Shown: positions 51,916 through 60,750 of the stretch, in pieces
How the letters are laid out: every line of letters begins with the position of its first letter
How positions within the stretch are numbered: the first letter of the stretch is position 1
Origin: Emiliania huxleyi CCMP1516
Lineage: Eukaryota; Haptophyta; Isochrysidales; Noelaerhabdaceae
DNA length: 64,000 nt
Direction of reading: 5' to 3'
NCBI RefSeq assembly: GCF_000372725.1
Contig: NW_005199274.1
Location: forward strand, 720,626 to 784,625
The notes under the pieces: model-generated
The model's input: the letters and a program-made list of their open reading frames with translations, nothing else
Databases searched by the model: none
Told to the model about the DNA's origin: nothing
Made by a program: the position numbers and the translations under genes

Positions 51916-53332
51916 ATGATGCCTGGCGCAGGTCTGCCGGTGCCAGCGTCGTCGCAGTCGCCGCCTGCGCCCTTCTGCGGCGTGCCGGGCGACACCATGC
52001 AAGCCATGGCGCAAGCGACGTGGAGCCAGGTCGGCGATATGGCTGCTCCCGGAGCTCAGGCGCTCGGCGCGCCGCAGCCCGCGCCCGGCGCCGGAGGCAT
52101 CTGCCCTGTTGGCGGCGCCGCAGCAGTCGGCACGCAGCCGCAGCTCGGCGCGGAGCAGTCGTCCATCTCTCTGAGCGCGCAGGCGGAGCTGGAGCTGGAG
52201 CTGTCGCTGCGCGGCTCCCTCCTCGTGCAGCAGCAGCGCAGGATCGTCCAGCTCGAGGACGAGCTCCAGCGCGCGTGGGCCGAGATTGACCGCCTGCGGA
52301 CCAAAGTCGCCGCAGTCGAGCGCGAGCGGCAGCGCTCCGAGGACGACTCGCAGAAGCAGGCGCGCCACGCCCGCCGCGCCTCCCGCCCCGCCGTGCCGCG
52401 CCGCGTCCGCCGCCCCTCCCGGGTGTTGTCCCCCCTCCCCCGCCCCCCGGTGGTGGCGTTCGCCCCCCATCCCCCCCCCTTGGGGGGGGGCCTTTCCAGC
52501 CGCGCCGGAAAAAAATCGGGGCGCGCCATTCCGCCCTGTAGGCACCCCCCCCCCCCCCCCCGCGCGCCCCGCCCCCCCCGCGCTGAGCCGGTGACGCCTG
52601 GTGGTCCCTCCCGCGCGCGCAGCCGCGCTACTGGACGCCCGAGGAGCATCGCCTCTTCATGGAGGCCGTCCAGCGGTTTGGCTGGAAGGACGTCAAATCC
52701 ATCGCGCAGCACGTCGGCACGCGCACGCCGACGCAGGTCCGTTCGGAGAAGTGTCCACCGCGCGGCGAGGGCCGTTGGCGCTAGCGCGCCACGCGCCGCC
52801 CACCCGCCCTCTCTCTCTCGCTCTCGCCGCCGCTTCAGACAGCCCCCCCGCCCCCTCCTGCCAGGTGCGCACGCACGCGCAGAAGCTCTTCCTGCGGCAG
52901 CAAAAGGAGCAGACGGGGATAATGCAGCCCATCAAGAATGGGCGCTCCGACATGCCCGCACTGACGAGCAATCTCTCGGCCAGCAGCGCAGACCACACCT
53001 TCTCGCCGATGCCGGCGACCGCAGAGGAGGTTGCCGCCTCGTCCAATGGCGGCCAGATGGCGACGGGCTACCTGGCGCAGCTCACCGACGCCGCCGAGGG
53101 GATGGACTCCGCCCCCGCGCCCGCGCCAGTCCCCGCGGTCTTTGCCAACGCCACCGCGCCAACCGTGCCGGCCATGCCCGGCGTGCCCGCGCCGCCCTCC
53201 GCGAGCGTCGCTGCGGCGGTCGCCGCGGCCGCCGCGTCGTCTGCTGCAGCGCAGGTCAACCAGCCGAGGGTGGAGGTGCTGCCGAGCGGCCTCGGCGGCC
53301 TCGGCGGGCTCGGCGGCGGAGCCGCATCGTGA
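51916..53332 (+). CDS. SHAQKYF-class Myb-like transcription factor, 3 exons
   Basis: Exons 51916-52359, 52623-52736 and 52865-53332 join to 341 residues. Exon 1 is Ala/Gly/Pro/Gln-rich and ends in a coiled coil (LVQQQRRIVQLEDELQRAWA, then EIDRLRTKVAAVERERQR). Exons 2-3 encode one Myb repeat: RYWTPEEHRLFMEAVQRFGW, KDVKSIAQHVGTRTPTQVRT, HAQKLFLRQQK. The THAQKLF motif is the SHAQKYF-type signature of plant and protist single-repeat Myb proteins that bind DNA in nuclear transcription control. The C-terminus is low complexity (Ala/Pro/Ser). Intron 1 is GC-AG with C-runs; intron 2 is GT-AG with CAG/GT at both borders. The start is the first ATG after a frame open from about 51796. Confidence 0.85.
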
Positions 53333-53789
53333 TCGGACCCGCCCTCGCCCTCTCGCATGTCTTTGGGCAGGTTGAGGGCGGCCGAGGGCGCGGGAGCGCA
53401 GGGTGTGGAGGAGGCAGCAGGGCGGCTGGCCGGCGAGGCGACCCTCGCCTGGTCGCCGTGGTGGCCGCCGCCGGCGGGCGATGCAACGGTCCGCCGGCGC
53501 GCGCATCTGAGCAGGGAGATCGGAGGTGGTCCGGGTCCCGGGAGCGAATGCATAATATAGAGAGGAGGCCGGAAGATAGAGCGGATCGCGCTGCTGCTTA
53601 CCGCGACCGGGGAGAGTCGTTCTGAGAGTCCAAGAGTGTGACTGAGACATGTGCCGTGCGCCTGGATTAGAGTTGGACGCGCTTGACGAACACATGATGT
53701 GCCCGTTTTTCACTGGCCCTCGTCGCACCGTCGCGGTCGCGGCGGGGCGCTCGCCCCGCCGGCATCGAGCCGGGGAGGGTGCCTGAGCC
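53333..53789. other. 3' flank of the Myb gene
   Basis: No gene supported. Confidence 0.3.
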
Positions 53790-54085
53790 CTGGCTGTCAG
53801 GCTGTCACCTGTCAGGTGCTGTCAGGTGATCTGTCGGTCTGTCGGGCAGCTGTCAGGCACTGTCAGGTGCCTCTGTCAGACCAGCTGTCAGGTGCTGTCA
53901 GTGCTGTCGGGTGCTGTCGGGTGCGTGTCTGACAGGCGAGGGGATCTGTAGCTGTCGGGTGCTGTCGGAGCTGTCGGGTGTTGCTGTCAGACGCTGTCGG
54001 AGCTGTCAGAGCTGTCAGGCTGCTGCTGCTGTCAGACGTTGGGCTGTTGCTGTCAGGTGCTGTCAGGTGGTGCTGTCGGGGTGCT
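53790..54085. repeat. ctgtcaggtg minisatellite, block 1
   Basis: Irregular units of ctgtcaggtg / ctgtcgggtg, 10-11 bp. A second block of the same type lies at 54537-54790. Not inside a recognised gene. Confidence 0.85.
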
Positions 54086-54536
54086 GTCAGGCTCTGACAC
54101 ACACCAGCCACACTTATGACACTATCAAGAGGAGACCAGCAGGACTCTACTACACATGCTCTCAGCCTCTCCTCCTACACGGCGTGATCACGCCGGCGCC
54201 GCGGCGGCCGCCTGGGGAGCGCATATGGCGGCGCAGGCGCAGGCGGCGGCGGCGGCACAGACGGCGGCGGCCACCCCCACCCAGACGCCGTAGGCATATG
54301 ACTGTAGGGCCCCAGAAGGCTAGCTGGTAGCTTCATTTGTAGTAGCACAGCCGCCGGTGCTAGAGAGGGGTCCCCGCAGACGCGCAGAGGTGTGGCGGGA
54401 CGGGAGGGTTGTCGGTTGAGAGAGAGACCCATGACCATCCCATGACTACATGGATCACACTCACATGTCTTTGCATGTAATTTTGTTATACCCTCATGGG
54501 GCACAAGAAAGAGGCTCTACGGGGTCTGTGTACGGT
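54086..54536. other. Spacer between the two ctgtcagg blocks
   Basis: Includes a short GGC/GCA-rich stretch (54230-54290) with no defensible ORF. Confidence 0.3.
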
Positions 54537-54790
54537 CTGTGCTGCTGTCGGGCTGTCAGCGCTGCTGTCAGGCCACTGTGTGCTGTCGGGCTGTTAGGCA
54601 GCTGTCAGGCTGTCACGTTAGCGCCTGACAGCGACGGGACCCCTCGCCTGTCAGACTCTGCTATCAGGCTGTCAGACACGTGCTGTCAGACTATCGCAGA
54701 GAAAGTGCTGTCAGCGCTGTCAGGCTGTCGGGCACTGTCAGGCGCTGTCCGGGGTTTGCTGTCAGGCTGTCAGACCGCGGCTCAGGAGGG
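54537..54790. repeat. ctgtcaggct minisatellite, block 2
   Basis: Same unit family as 53790-54085, ending about 200 bp from the 3' end of ankyrin copy 2. Confidence 0.85.
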
Positions 54791-54993
54791 TGCACCACCC
54801 GCCCCCAAACGCGGGTCCGGACCCCCCTCGTCGCCAGAGAATCCCTCCAGAGAGCTACCCACCGCTCGGGCCAGAGAGCTACCCACCGCGCAGACCCCAG
54901 AGACTCCCTCCAGTACGCTCCCTCCCTCGCCCGCCCCCCCACCCCCCGCCCCCCGCCCGGTTGCCACTGCGCACAGCGTCCTTTTTCGCGCGG

Positions 54994-57060
54994 CTAGGCC
55001 GCCTCCGCCTTGGCCCTCTCAGCGGCCGCTGACGCGCGCCTCGCCTTGGCGGCAGCGACCGCCGCCTCGGCTGCCTCCTCTGCTTCCTCTGCCGCCGCCG
55101 CTGCTGCCGCTGCTGCACCTGCCGCTGCTGCCGCCTGCGCCGTCGCAACGGCCGCCTCCTCCTCCGCTGCCGCGGCCGCCGCCTCCTCCTCTGCCGCTGC
55201 CAGAGCGTCGGCCTCGGCTTCCGCCTCCCGGCGCGCCTCCGCTGCCACCAAGGCTGCCTCCTCACCCGCCTCCGCCGTCTCCTCCTCGCTTCCCTCACTC
55301 GCCGCCTCGGCCTCCTCTCCCAACGCCTCCGCCAACCCCGCGACCGACGTCTCCGCCGTGATGCCGTACCGAATCCGCTCCTCGTGGAGCGTCTCGAGAA
55401 GCCTGATCAACCCCTCCCTGTCCAACTTCGCGGGCTTGGCTGCAGCTGCCTCTGACGCCGCCTCGGGATCCTGCGACGACCCAGCGCCGCCACTCCCGCC
55501 GCCCTTCTTCTTCTTCTTCCCCTTCTTGCCCTTGCCGCGCTTCTCCGCCTCGACCTCCGCCAGCAGCTCCTCGGCGTGCCGCGCCGCCTCCGCCTCCGCC
55601 GCCGCCCTCTCCGCCGCCCTCTCCGCCGCCCCCGCAGCCCACGCCGCCTCCTTCACCGCCTTCTCTGCCGCCTTCTTGGCTGCTGCCACGGCCGCCGCGT
55701 GCTCCTCGAGGGCGCGCACGCACTCGGTGTGGCCCTTCTCCTTGGCAAGTTGCAGCGCTGTGCGTCCAGACTCCGTGCTCAACGTCGCGTCGGCGCCCGC
55801 CCGCAGCAGGCAGTGGAGAGCGGCGGGGTGTCCCTTGACAGCGGCGAACATCAGCGCGGTGAAGCCGCTGCTGTTCTGCTGGTTGATCTCTGCGCCGTGC
55901 CGCAGCAGCAGCTCGACCACCCGCTCGTGGCCTTGTCGGGCGGCCAACATCAGCGCGTTCCAGCCGGCATTGTCCTGCAGGTTGATCTCCGCCCCGTGCT
56001 GCAGCAGCGTCGCGGCCAGCCGCTCGTGGCCGTAGAAGGCGGCGAACATCAGCAGCGTAATGCCGCTCACACCCGCACGAGTGAAAGTCGCGTCCACCCG
56101 CCCGCCGCCGTCGAGCCACACCAGCACCGCCGCCTCTTCGCCTTGCTTAGCCGCCGCCACGACCTCCTCGGGGACGGCCTCCTCGCCCGTTCCGCTCTCC
56201 ACGCCGCCAGAAGAGGACGCGGCAGTAGGTGCCGCCGCTGCCCCCTTGCCCGAGGCGGCACCGCCGTCCGCCCCTGCGCCGCCCGCCGCGCCGATGTCCT
56301 CGGGAACAGGCCCGCTGCTGCCGCCCGAAGCGCTGCCTGCCCCCGCGCCGCCCGCCTCGACCGCCGCCGCGTCGCGCCTCTCCGCCGCCACCTCGCCGAG
56401 AAACGTCTTGACAGCGGCGACGCACTCGGTGTGGCCCTTCTCCTTGGCGATCTGCAGCGCTGTGTGGCCGTCCGCAGTGCGCAGCGCCATGTCTGCGCCC
56501 GCCCGCAGCAACTGGAGCACGACGACAGGGTGGCCGTAGAAGGCGGCGCTCGCGAGCGCAGTGTAGCCGTTGCCGTCCTGCAGGTCGATCTCTGCCCCGT
56601 GCCGCAGAAGCAAGTCGACCACGCGCTCGTGGCCCGTGACGGCGGCGAGTATCAGCGCAGTGCAGCCGTCTCTGGCTTGAAGATTGATCTCCGCGCCGTG
56701 CTGCAGAAGCGTCTCGACCACCTGCACGTGGCCTTGGTCGGCGGCGGCAATCAGCGCCGCATCGCCGTTGCTACTTTGTGCGTTCGCCTCCGCGCCGCCC
56801 TTCAGCAGAACCTCGACCAGCTGCTTGTGACCGTTGGCGGCGGCGATCAGCAGGAGCGTAAAGCCACTCACACCGCCACGCACGCACGTCGCATCAACCC
56901 GCCCGTCCCCGGCGAGCCACGTCTGCACCACGCTCACCTTGCCGTTCACCGCCGCTGTCTCGATCTTTTTCGGCAGCGCGAGCGGCGCAGCCTCTGGCGC
57001 CGTCGAAGCGCGTCCGCGCCGGGAGGCGGCTGAGCCAGCCAGCTTTTGTCGGCCAGGCAT
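54994..57060 (-). CDS. Ankyrin-repeat protein, copy 2
   Basis: Single exon of 688 residues from the ATG at 57060 (MPGRQKLAGSAASRRGRAST). It has the same order as the 24138-26234 protein: basic N-terminus, WLAGDGRVDATCVRGGVSGF, a first ankyrin array (GHVQVVETLLQHGAEINLQ and related units), GHTECVAAVKTFLGEVAAER, and a Gly/Ala-rich linker. A second array ends in GHTECVRALEEHAA, followed by the Ala/Glu coiled coil with KRGKGKKGKKKKKGGGSGG, and RLLETLHEERIRYGITAETS. It differs by scattered substitutions and indels and by the second-array length. The two genes are in opposite orientation about 30 kb apart, an inverted duplication. Confidence 0.88.
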   Translation of the reverse strand: MPGRQKLAGSAASRRGRASTAPEAAPLALPKKIETAAVNGKVSVVQTWLAGDGRVDATCVRGGVSGFTLLLIAAANGHKQLVEVLLKGGAEANAQSSNGDAALIAAADQGHVQVVETLLQHGAEINLQARDGCTALILAAVTGHERVVDLLLRHGAEIDLQDGNGYTALASAAFYGHPVVVLQLLRAGADMALRTADGHTALQIAKEKGHTECVAAVKTFLGEVAAERRDAAAVEAGGAGAGSASGGSSGPVPEDIGAAGGAGADGGAASGKGAAAAPTAASSSGGVESGTGEEAVPEEVVAAAKQGEEAAVLVWLDGGGRVDATFTRAGVSGITLLMFAAFYGHERLAATLLQHGAEINLQDNAGWNALMLAARQGHERVVELLLRHGAEINQQNSSGFTALMFAAVKGHPAALHCLLRAGADATLSTESGRTALQLAKEKGHTECVRALEEHAAAVAAAKKAAEKAVKEAAWAAGAAERAAERAAAEAEAARHAEELLAEVEAEKRGKGKKGKKKKKGGGSGGAGSSQDPEAASEAAAAKPAKLDREGLIRLLETLHEERIRYGITAETSVAGLAEALGEEAEAASEGSEEETAEAGEEAALVAAEARREAEAEADALAAAEEEAAAAAAEEEAAVATAQAAAAAGAAAAAAAAAEEAEEAAEAAVAAAKARRASAAAERAKAEAA

Positions 57061-57257
57061 GGGAGCGCTCGTAGAGCCCTCAACCAAATCGCTGTTGGCA
57101 TGAATGGCGCGCGCGGAATAAAGAATTTTACGGTCCGCTCAGCTTGACGGGAGAATGCGATCCGTTATCGTGAAAAAAAATGGGCGCGATGAGACGAGAG
57201 GAGACGGGCTCGACTATAGGCTCTAGGCACTGGGCGATAGCCGCTCGAGACGATACC

Positions 57258-58697
57258 TCATTGCCCCGGCGCCCACGTCTCGACCTTCTTGGGCAGCAGC
57301 TGGTTGGACAGGTCCTCCCCGTGGCCTAGGCAGGCGTCCTCGCCCTGGCCCCAGGTAAACACGGCGCCGTCGGTGGCGAGGGCGAGGCTGTGCCCGCCTC
57401 CCGCCGACACAGCGACGACGCGTTGCCCCGCCAAGGCCTCGATCTTCATTGGCAGCAGCTGGCTCTGCGTGTCGCCGTGGCCCAACCTGCCGTAGCCTCC
57501 ATTGCCCCAGCTCCAGACAGCTCCGTCGGCCGTGCGGGCGATGCTGTGGCAGGATCCAGCCGACGCAGCGACGACGCGCTGGTCAGCCAAGGCCTCGACC
57601 TTCTTGGGCAGCAGCTGGTTGTGGCCGTCGCCGTGGCCCAACTGGCCATGGTATCCGTCCCAGCCCCAGCTCCAGACGGCGCCGTCGGTGGTGATGGCGA
57701 GGCTGTAGCTGCCTCCAGCCGACACAGCGACGACGCGAAGGCCAGCGATGCCCTCGATCTTCTTCGGCAGCAGCTGGCTCTGCTGGTCGCCGTGGCCCAG
57801 CCGGCCTTGGCCTCCGTGGCCCCAGCTCCAAACGGCGCCGTCAGTGGTGATGGCGAGGCTATGGTAGTCCCCAGCCGACACAGCGACGACGCGCTGGTCA
57901 GCAAAGGCCTCGACCTTCTTGGGCAGCAGCTGGCGCTGCGTGTCGCCGTGGCCCAGCTTGCCTAAGCCTCCACCGCCCCAGCTCCAGACGGCGCCATCGG
58001 CGGTGAGGGCGAGGCTGTGCATTTCCGCAGCCGACGCAGCGACGACGCGCTGGCCCGCCAAAGCCTCGACCTTCTTGGGCTGCAGCTGATTCTGCTGGTC
58101 GCCGTGGCCCAGCTGGCCTTGCCATCCCAAGCCCCAGCTCCAGACAGCGCCGTCGGCGGTGTGAGCGAAGCTGTGGCCATCTCCAGCAGACACGCTCACG
58201 GCGCGCTCGTCACCCAGCGTCGACGGGAGGCGGGTCGGCGTGTTGAGCCGCGTCACGCCCTCGCCGTGCCCGAGGAGCCCTGGAAAAATCACGTGAGGCG
58301 TCCAGCTCTCAGCCTTTCCGCACGACGAGAGCCGCCCCTCGCCGGCGATGAAGAGGCTGTGCCGAAAGCCTGCCGCCGCCCTGGCCGGCGGGTTGGACTC
58401 GCGCAGCAGCGACGAATAGCACAGCCACCGCACGGCGCAGCCCTCGCCCTCTGGCTGCGCCGGCAGCTCGTAGCCGCGCTCTTGCGCCCACAAGCGGATG
58501 CCCTCCAGCGCAAGCGAGGCGTGGAAGAGGAGCGAGACGGCCGCGACTCGAGCGATGTCGGCGGGGTCGCAGCGAGAGACGACGCGCACGAGGAGGTCCG
58601 TGGGGAGGTCGAGGAGGCGGGTGGGCGGCGTGCTCGGCGAGGGCGCGGCGGTGGCGGCGGGGGCGAGGCTGCGCGAGCGGCGCGGCGGGGCAGACAT
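57258..58697 (-). CDS. F-box-like protein with RCC1 repeats
   Basis: Single exon of 479 residues. The N-terminus holds an F-box-like segment, LLDLPTDLLVRVVSRCDPAD followed by IARVAAVSLLFHASL. After a linker there are about six RCC1-type repeats of near-identical sequence, each with HSLALTADGAVWSWG, LGHGDTQxQLLPKKVEAL and RVVAVSAG. They make most of a seven-bladed propeller. F-box proteins couple substrates to SCF ubiquitin ligases; RCC1 propellers bind partners. The strong nucleotide identity among repeats indicates recent repeat expansion or gene conversion. Confidence 0.88.
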   Translation of the reverse strand: MSAPPRRSRSLAPAATAAPSPSTPPTRLLDLPTDLLVRVVSRCDPADIARVAAVSLLFHASLALEGIRLWAQERGYELPAQPEGEGCAVRWLCYSSLLRESNPPARAAAGFRHSLFIAGEGRLSSCGKAESWTPHVIFPGLLGHGEGVTRLNTPTRLPSTLGDERAVSVSAGDGHSFAHTADGAVWSWGLGWQGQLGHGDQQNQLQPKKVEALAGQRVVAASAAEMHSLALTADGAVWSWGGGGLGKLGHGDTQRQLLPKKVEAFADQRVVAVSAGDYHSLAITTDGAVWSWGHGGQGRLGHGDQQSQLLPKKIEGIAGLRVVAVSAGGSYSLAITTDGAVWSWGWDGYHGQLGHGDGHNQLLPKKVEALADQRVVAASAGSCHSIARTADGAVWSWGNGGYGRLGHGDTQSQLLPMKIEALAGQRVVAVSAGGGHSLALATDGAVFTWGQGEDACLGHGEDLSNQLLPKKVETWAPGQ

Positions 58698-58799
58698 CGC
58701 GAGATAAAGAAAACAGACTTCACGCTTTTTTTCTTTGTTTTTCCGAAGAGTTGGCCGATCGGAAAGCCTTGACTAAATCGTTGCGCGGCCTTCGGGCGG

Positions 58800-58990
58800 G
58801 GCTGCGCCTCGGTGCCCCCCACCCCCCACCCCCCACCCCCCAGCATCCATGGAAGCCCCCAAGCATCCATGGAAGCCCCCAAGCATCCATTGAGACCCCC
58901 CAGGGAGACCCCCCAGGGAGACCCCCCAGGGAGACCCCCCAGGGAGACCCCCCAGGGAGACCCCCAAGGGAGACACCCCAGGGAGACCCC
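58800..58990. repeat. 13 bp and 23 bp tandem repeats
   Basis: caccccccacccccc, then two copies of catccatggaagcccccaag, then about eight copies of the 13 bp unit cagggagaccccc. It lies in the divergent spacer between the F-box/RCC1 gene and the zinc-knuckle gene. Confidence 0.9.
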
Positions 58991-59088
58991 TCGCGGCAAA
59001 CGGAGTCCCTCCGACGGCTAGAAAAGAGGATCCGACGTTTCGCCATCACAGCCGATCACCGCCGGACGCCTAAAATCGGCGACGAACT

Positions 59089-59634
59089 ATGAGCGACCCC
59101 CCCGATGCTGCGTGGCTTGACGCTCTCTTGGGCGGGACCGACGGCGTGGAGATCCCGCCTCAGTCGCAAGGCGTTGGTTCAATCGCGCTCAGTCAGATGT
59201 ACCGTGACGCAGCCATGCTGGAGCAGGAGTCGTTGGCACTCGCCGCCGAGTCGCCGAAACGCCGATTTGAGTCCGAGATGCCCTCGGCAGTCCCCAAGAT
59301 GGCGAAGACGTCTGTCTCTCAGACGCACGTCTCGACTCCCGCCACGGCCTCGCCTGCCGGGCCCCAAAACGCCGGCAACGGAGGGCGGTGCTTCAGGTGC
59401 GGCCGGGCGGGCCACTGGTCCCGCGACTGCACCCACATTGCAATGGCCATGACCGCTCGCATGTCCTCGCCCTGCCACGTCTGCGGCGGCAGGATCAACC
59501 CCACCTCCGACCGCATCTGCCGGCTCAGCGTCGGGCCGTACGCGGGCAAGTGGGCGCACCACAGCTGCGCTCTCAACCATCTCGTCAACCTCGGCTTTAT
59601 CACCGCCGAGGACGCGAGCAACGTGGAGATCTGA
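59089..59634 (+). CDS. CCHC zinc-knuckle protein
   Basis: Single exon of 181 residues. An acidic N-terminus (MSDPPDAAWLDALLGG) is followed by a Ser/Thr/Pro linker and one CCHC knuckle CFRCGRAGHWSRDC (Cys, Cys, His, Cys spaced 2-4-4). A second Cys/His module opens PCHVCGGRINPTSDRI and closes GKWAHHSC. The first module binds single-stranded nucleic acid in many proteins; the second resembles small treble-clef or PARP-type fingers. Role unknown. The start codon is the first ATG of the frame. Confidence 0.75.
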   Translation: MSDPPDAAWLDALLGGTDGVEIPPQSQGVGSIALSQMYRDAAMLEQESLALAAESPKRRFESEMPSAVPKMAKTSVSQTHVSTPATASPAGPQNAGNGGRCFRCGRAGHWSRDCTHIAMAMTARMSSPCHVCGGRINPTSDRICRLSVGPYAGKWAHHSCALNHLVNLGFITAEDASNVEI

Positions 59635-59639
59635 GCCCG

Positions 59640-60640
59640 CCCTGCCCACACTGTGGTTGGCGAGGACGAGGTGGTCGTCCTTTCTGCACCGAAGCCCTCG
59701 GATGAAGCTCGATGGCATGCGCGCCTCGGCCCGAGCCGATGACTGCCGATCTGAGCGGAGCGGTAGGGTCGACCAGCGAGATCCAGAAGGCATGGAGAAG
59801 GTCCTCTTGCTCTGTCCACGGCTCGGTGCTGCCCCTCCTGCTCCGGTCGCATGTTGAGAGGTACTGGTTGATAGCAGCCGAGATATCGTCATCTGTACCG
59901 GCCGAGTCGTCGACGCCATCTCCGCGCCGGTACGTCCGCGCCTTCAGCGCCGCAGCGCGCTTGCTGTTGTCGGGGTCCGTGCACTCCATCACTGCACTGC
60001 GCACGGGATCGGGGCTGAGCTGCGCGGCGGTGACATTCCAGATGGCCTCGACGACCTGAGACGGCATGCGCTCTTGAAGGTACTTCTTGAGCCGTGGGAG
60101 TGCTTTTTGCACGCGTCTGCTTTGCGTTTGCCTACGGTGATCTCACCCATTTTGCCGCGGTCCAGTGTTGCACGCCAGCGCCGCATGATCAGCTCGAACT
60201 CGTCCGCGGCTGTCCAGCCATTGGTCTGCACGGGACGCTGTCCTGGCGGGGTGTGGTGGCGAGCGCGAAGTGCACTCACCAGTTCCCGAAGTGCCACTTC
60301 CGGGGATCCACGTCCACCAGTGAGCCACACATACCGGACATCATCACGTCGGCGTTGGCGTCAGGATAAGCGCTAGGGAGCGGATCGCATTCATCGCAGC
60401 CTCCGAGGCCGTCGGGAGCTAGGAGCGGGGCGGGGCCGTGATTGCACGTTCCACAAAAAGGGGACCACCGAAAACATAAAAAGGCTGGCCACGCTTTGCG
60501 AGCTGTGCCCGTGGCGCGTGAGCTTGTGGAGACAGACACTTGGCACACACACTCAGCGCCATGCGCAACTCCACGAGCGTGGGTTCTGGAAGACTAGCGA
60601 GAGCAGATGTGATGTATGGCTGGAGGCTGCGGCCCTGCAA
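59640..60640 (-). pseudogene. Unknown protein gene broken by frameshifts
   Basis: Three successive frames on the reverse strand form one plausible protein. They are SALASLPEPTLVELRMALSV with CAKCLSP and GQPFYVFGGPLFVE; then GCDECDPLPSAYPDANADVM and VDVDPRKWHF; then NGWTAADEFELIMRRWRATL; then ALPRLKKYLQERMPSQVVEA and SGDDIS-like SAINQYLSTCD. Frame changes fall at or near homopolymers (T/C run about 60462, A-run about 60105), so sequencing error is as likely as decay. Two CxxC pairs suggest a zinc site. Family not recognised. Confidence 0.45.
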
Positions 60641-60750
60641 CTTGCACGCGCGGCGCCCACCTCTAACCCGACGTCGTCTTAAAGCTGCCAGTCCGCAGCC
60701 TCCAACCAGCCCACAACCGCAACGCTTCCGCCCCTCGCCGCCCAGCCGGC

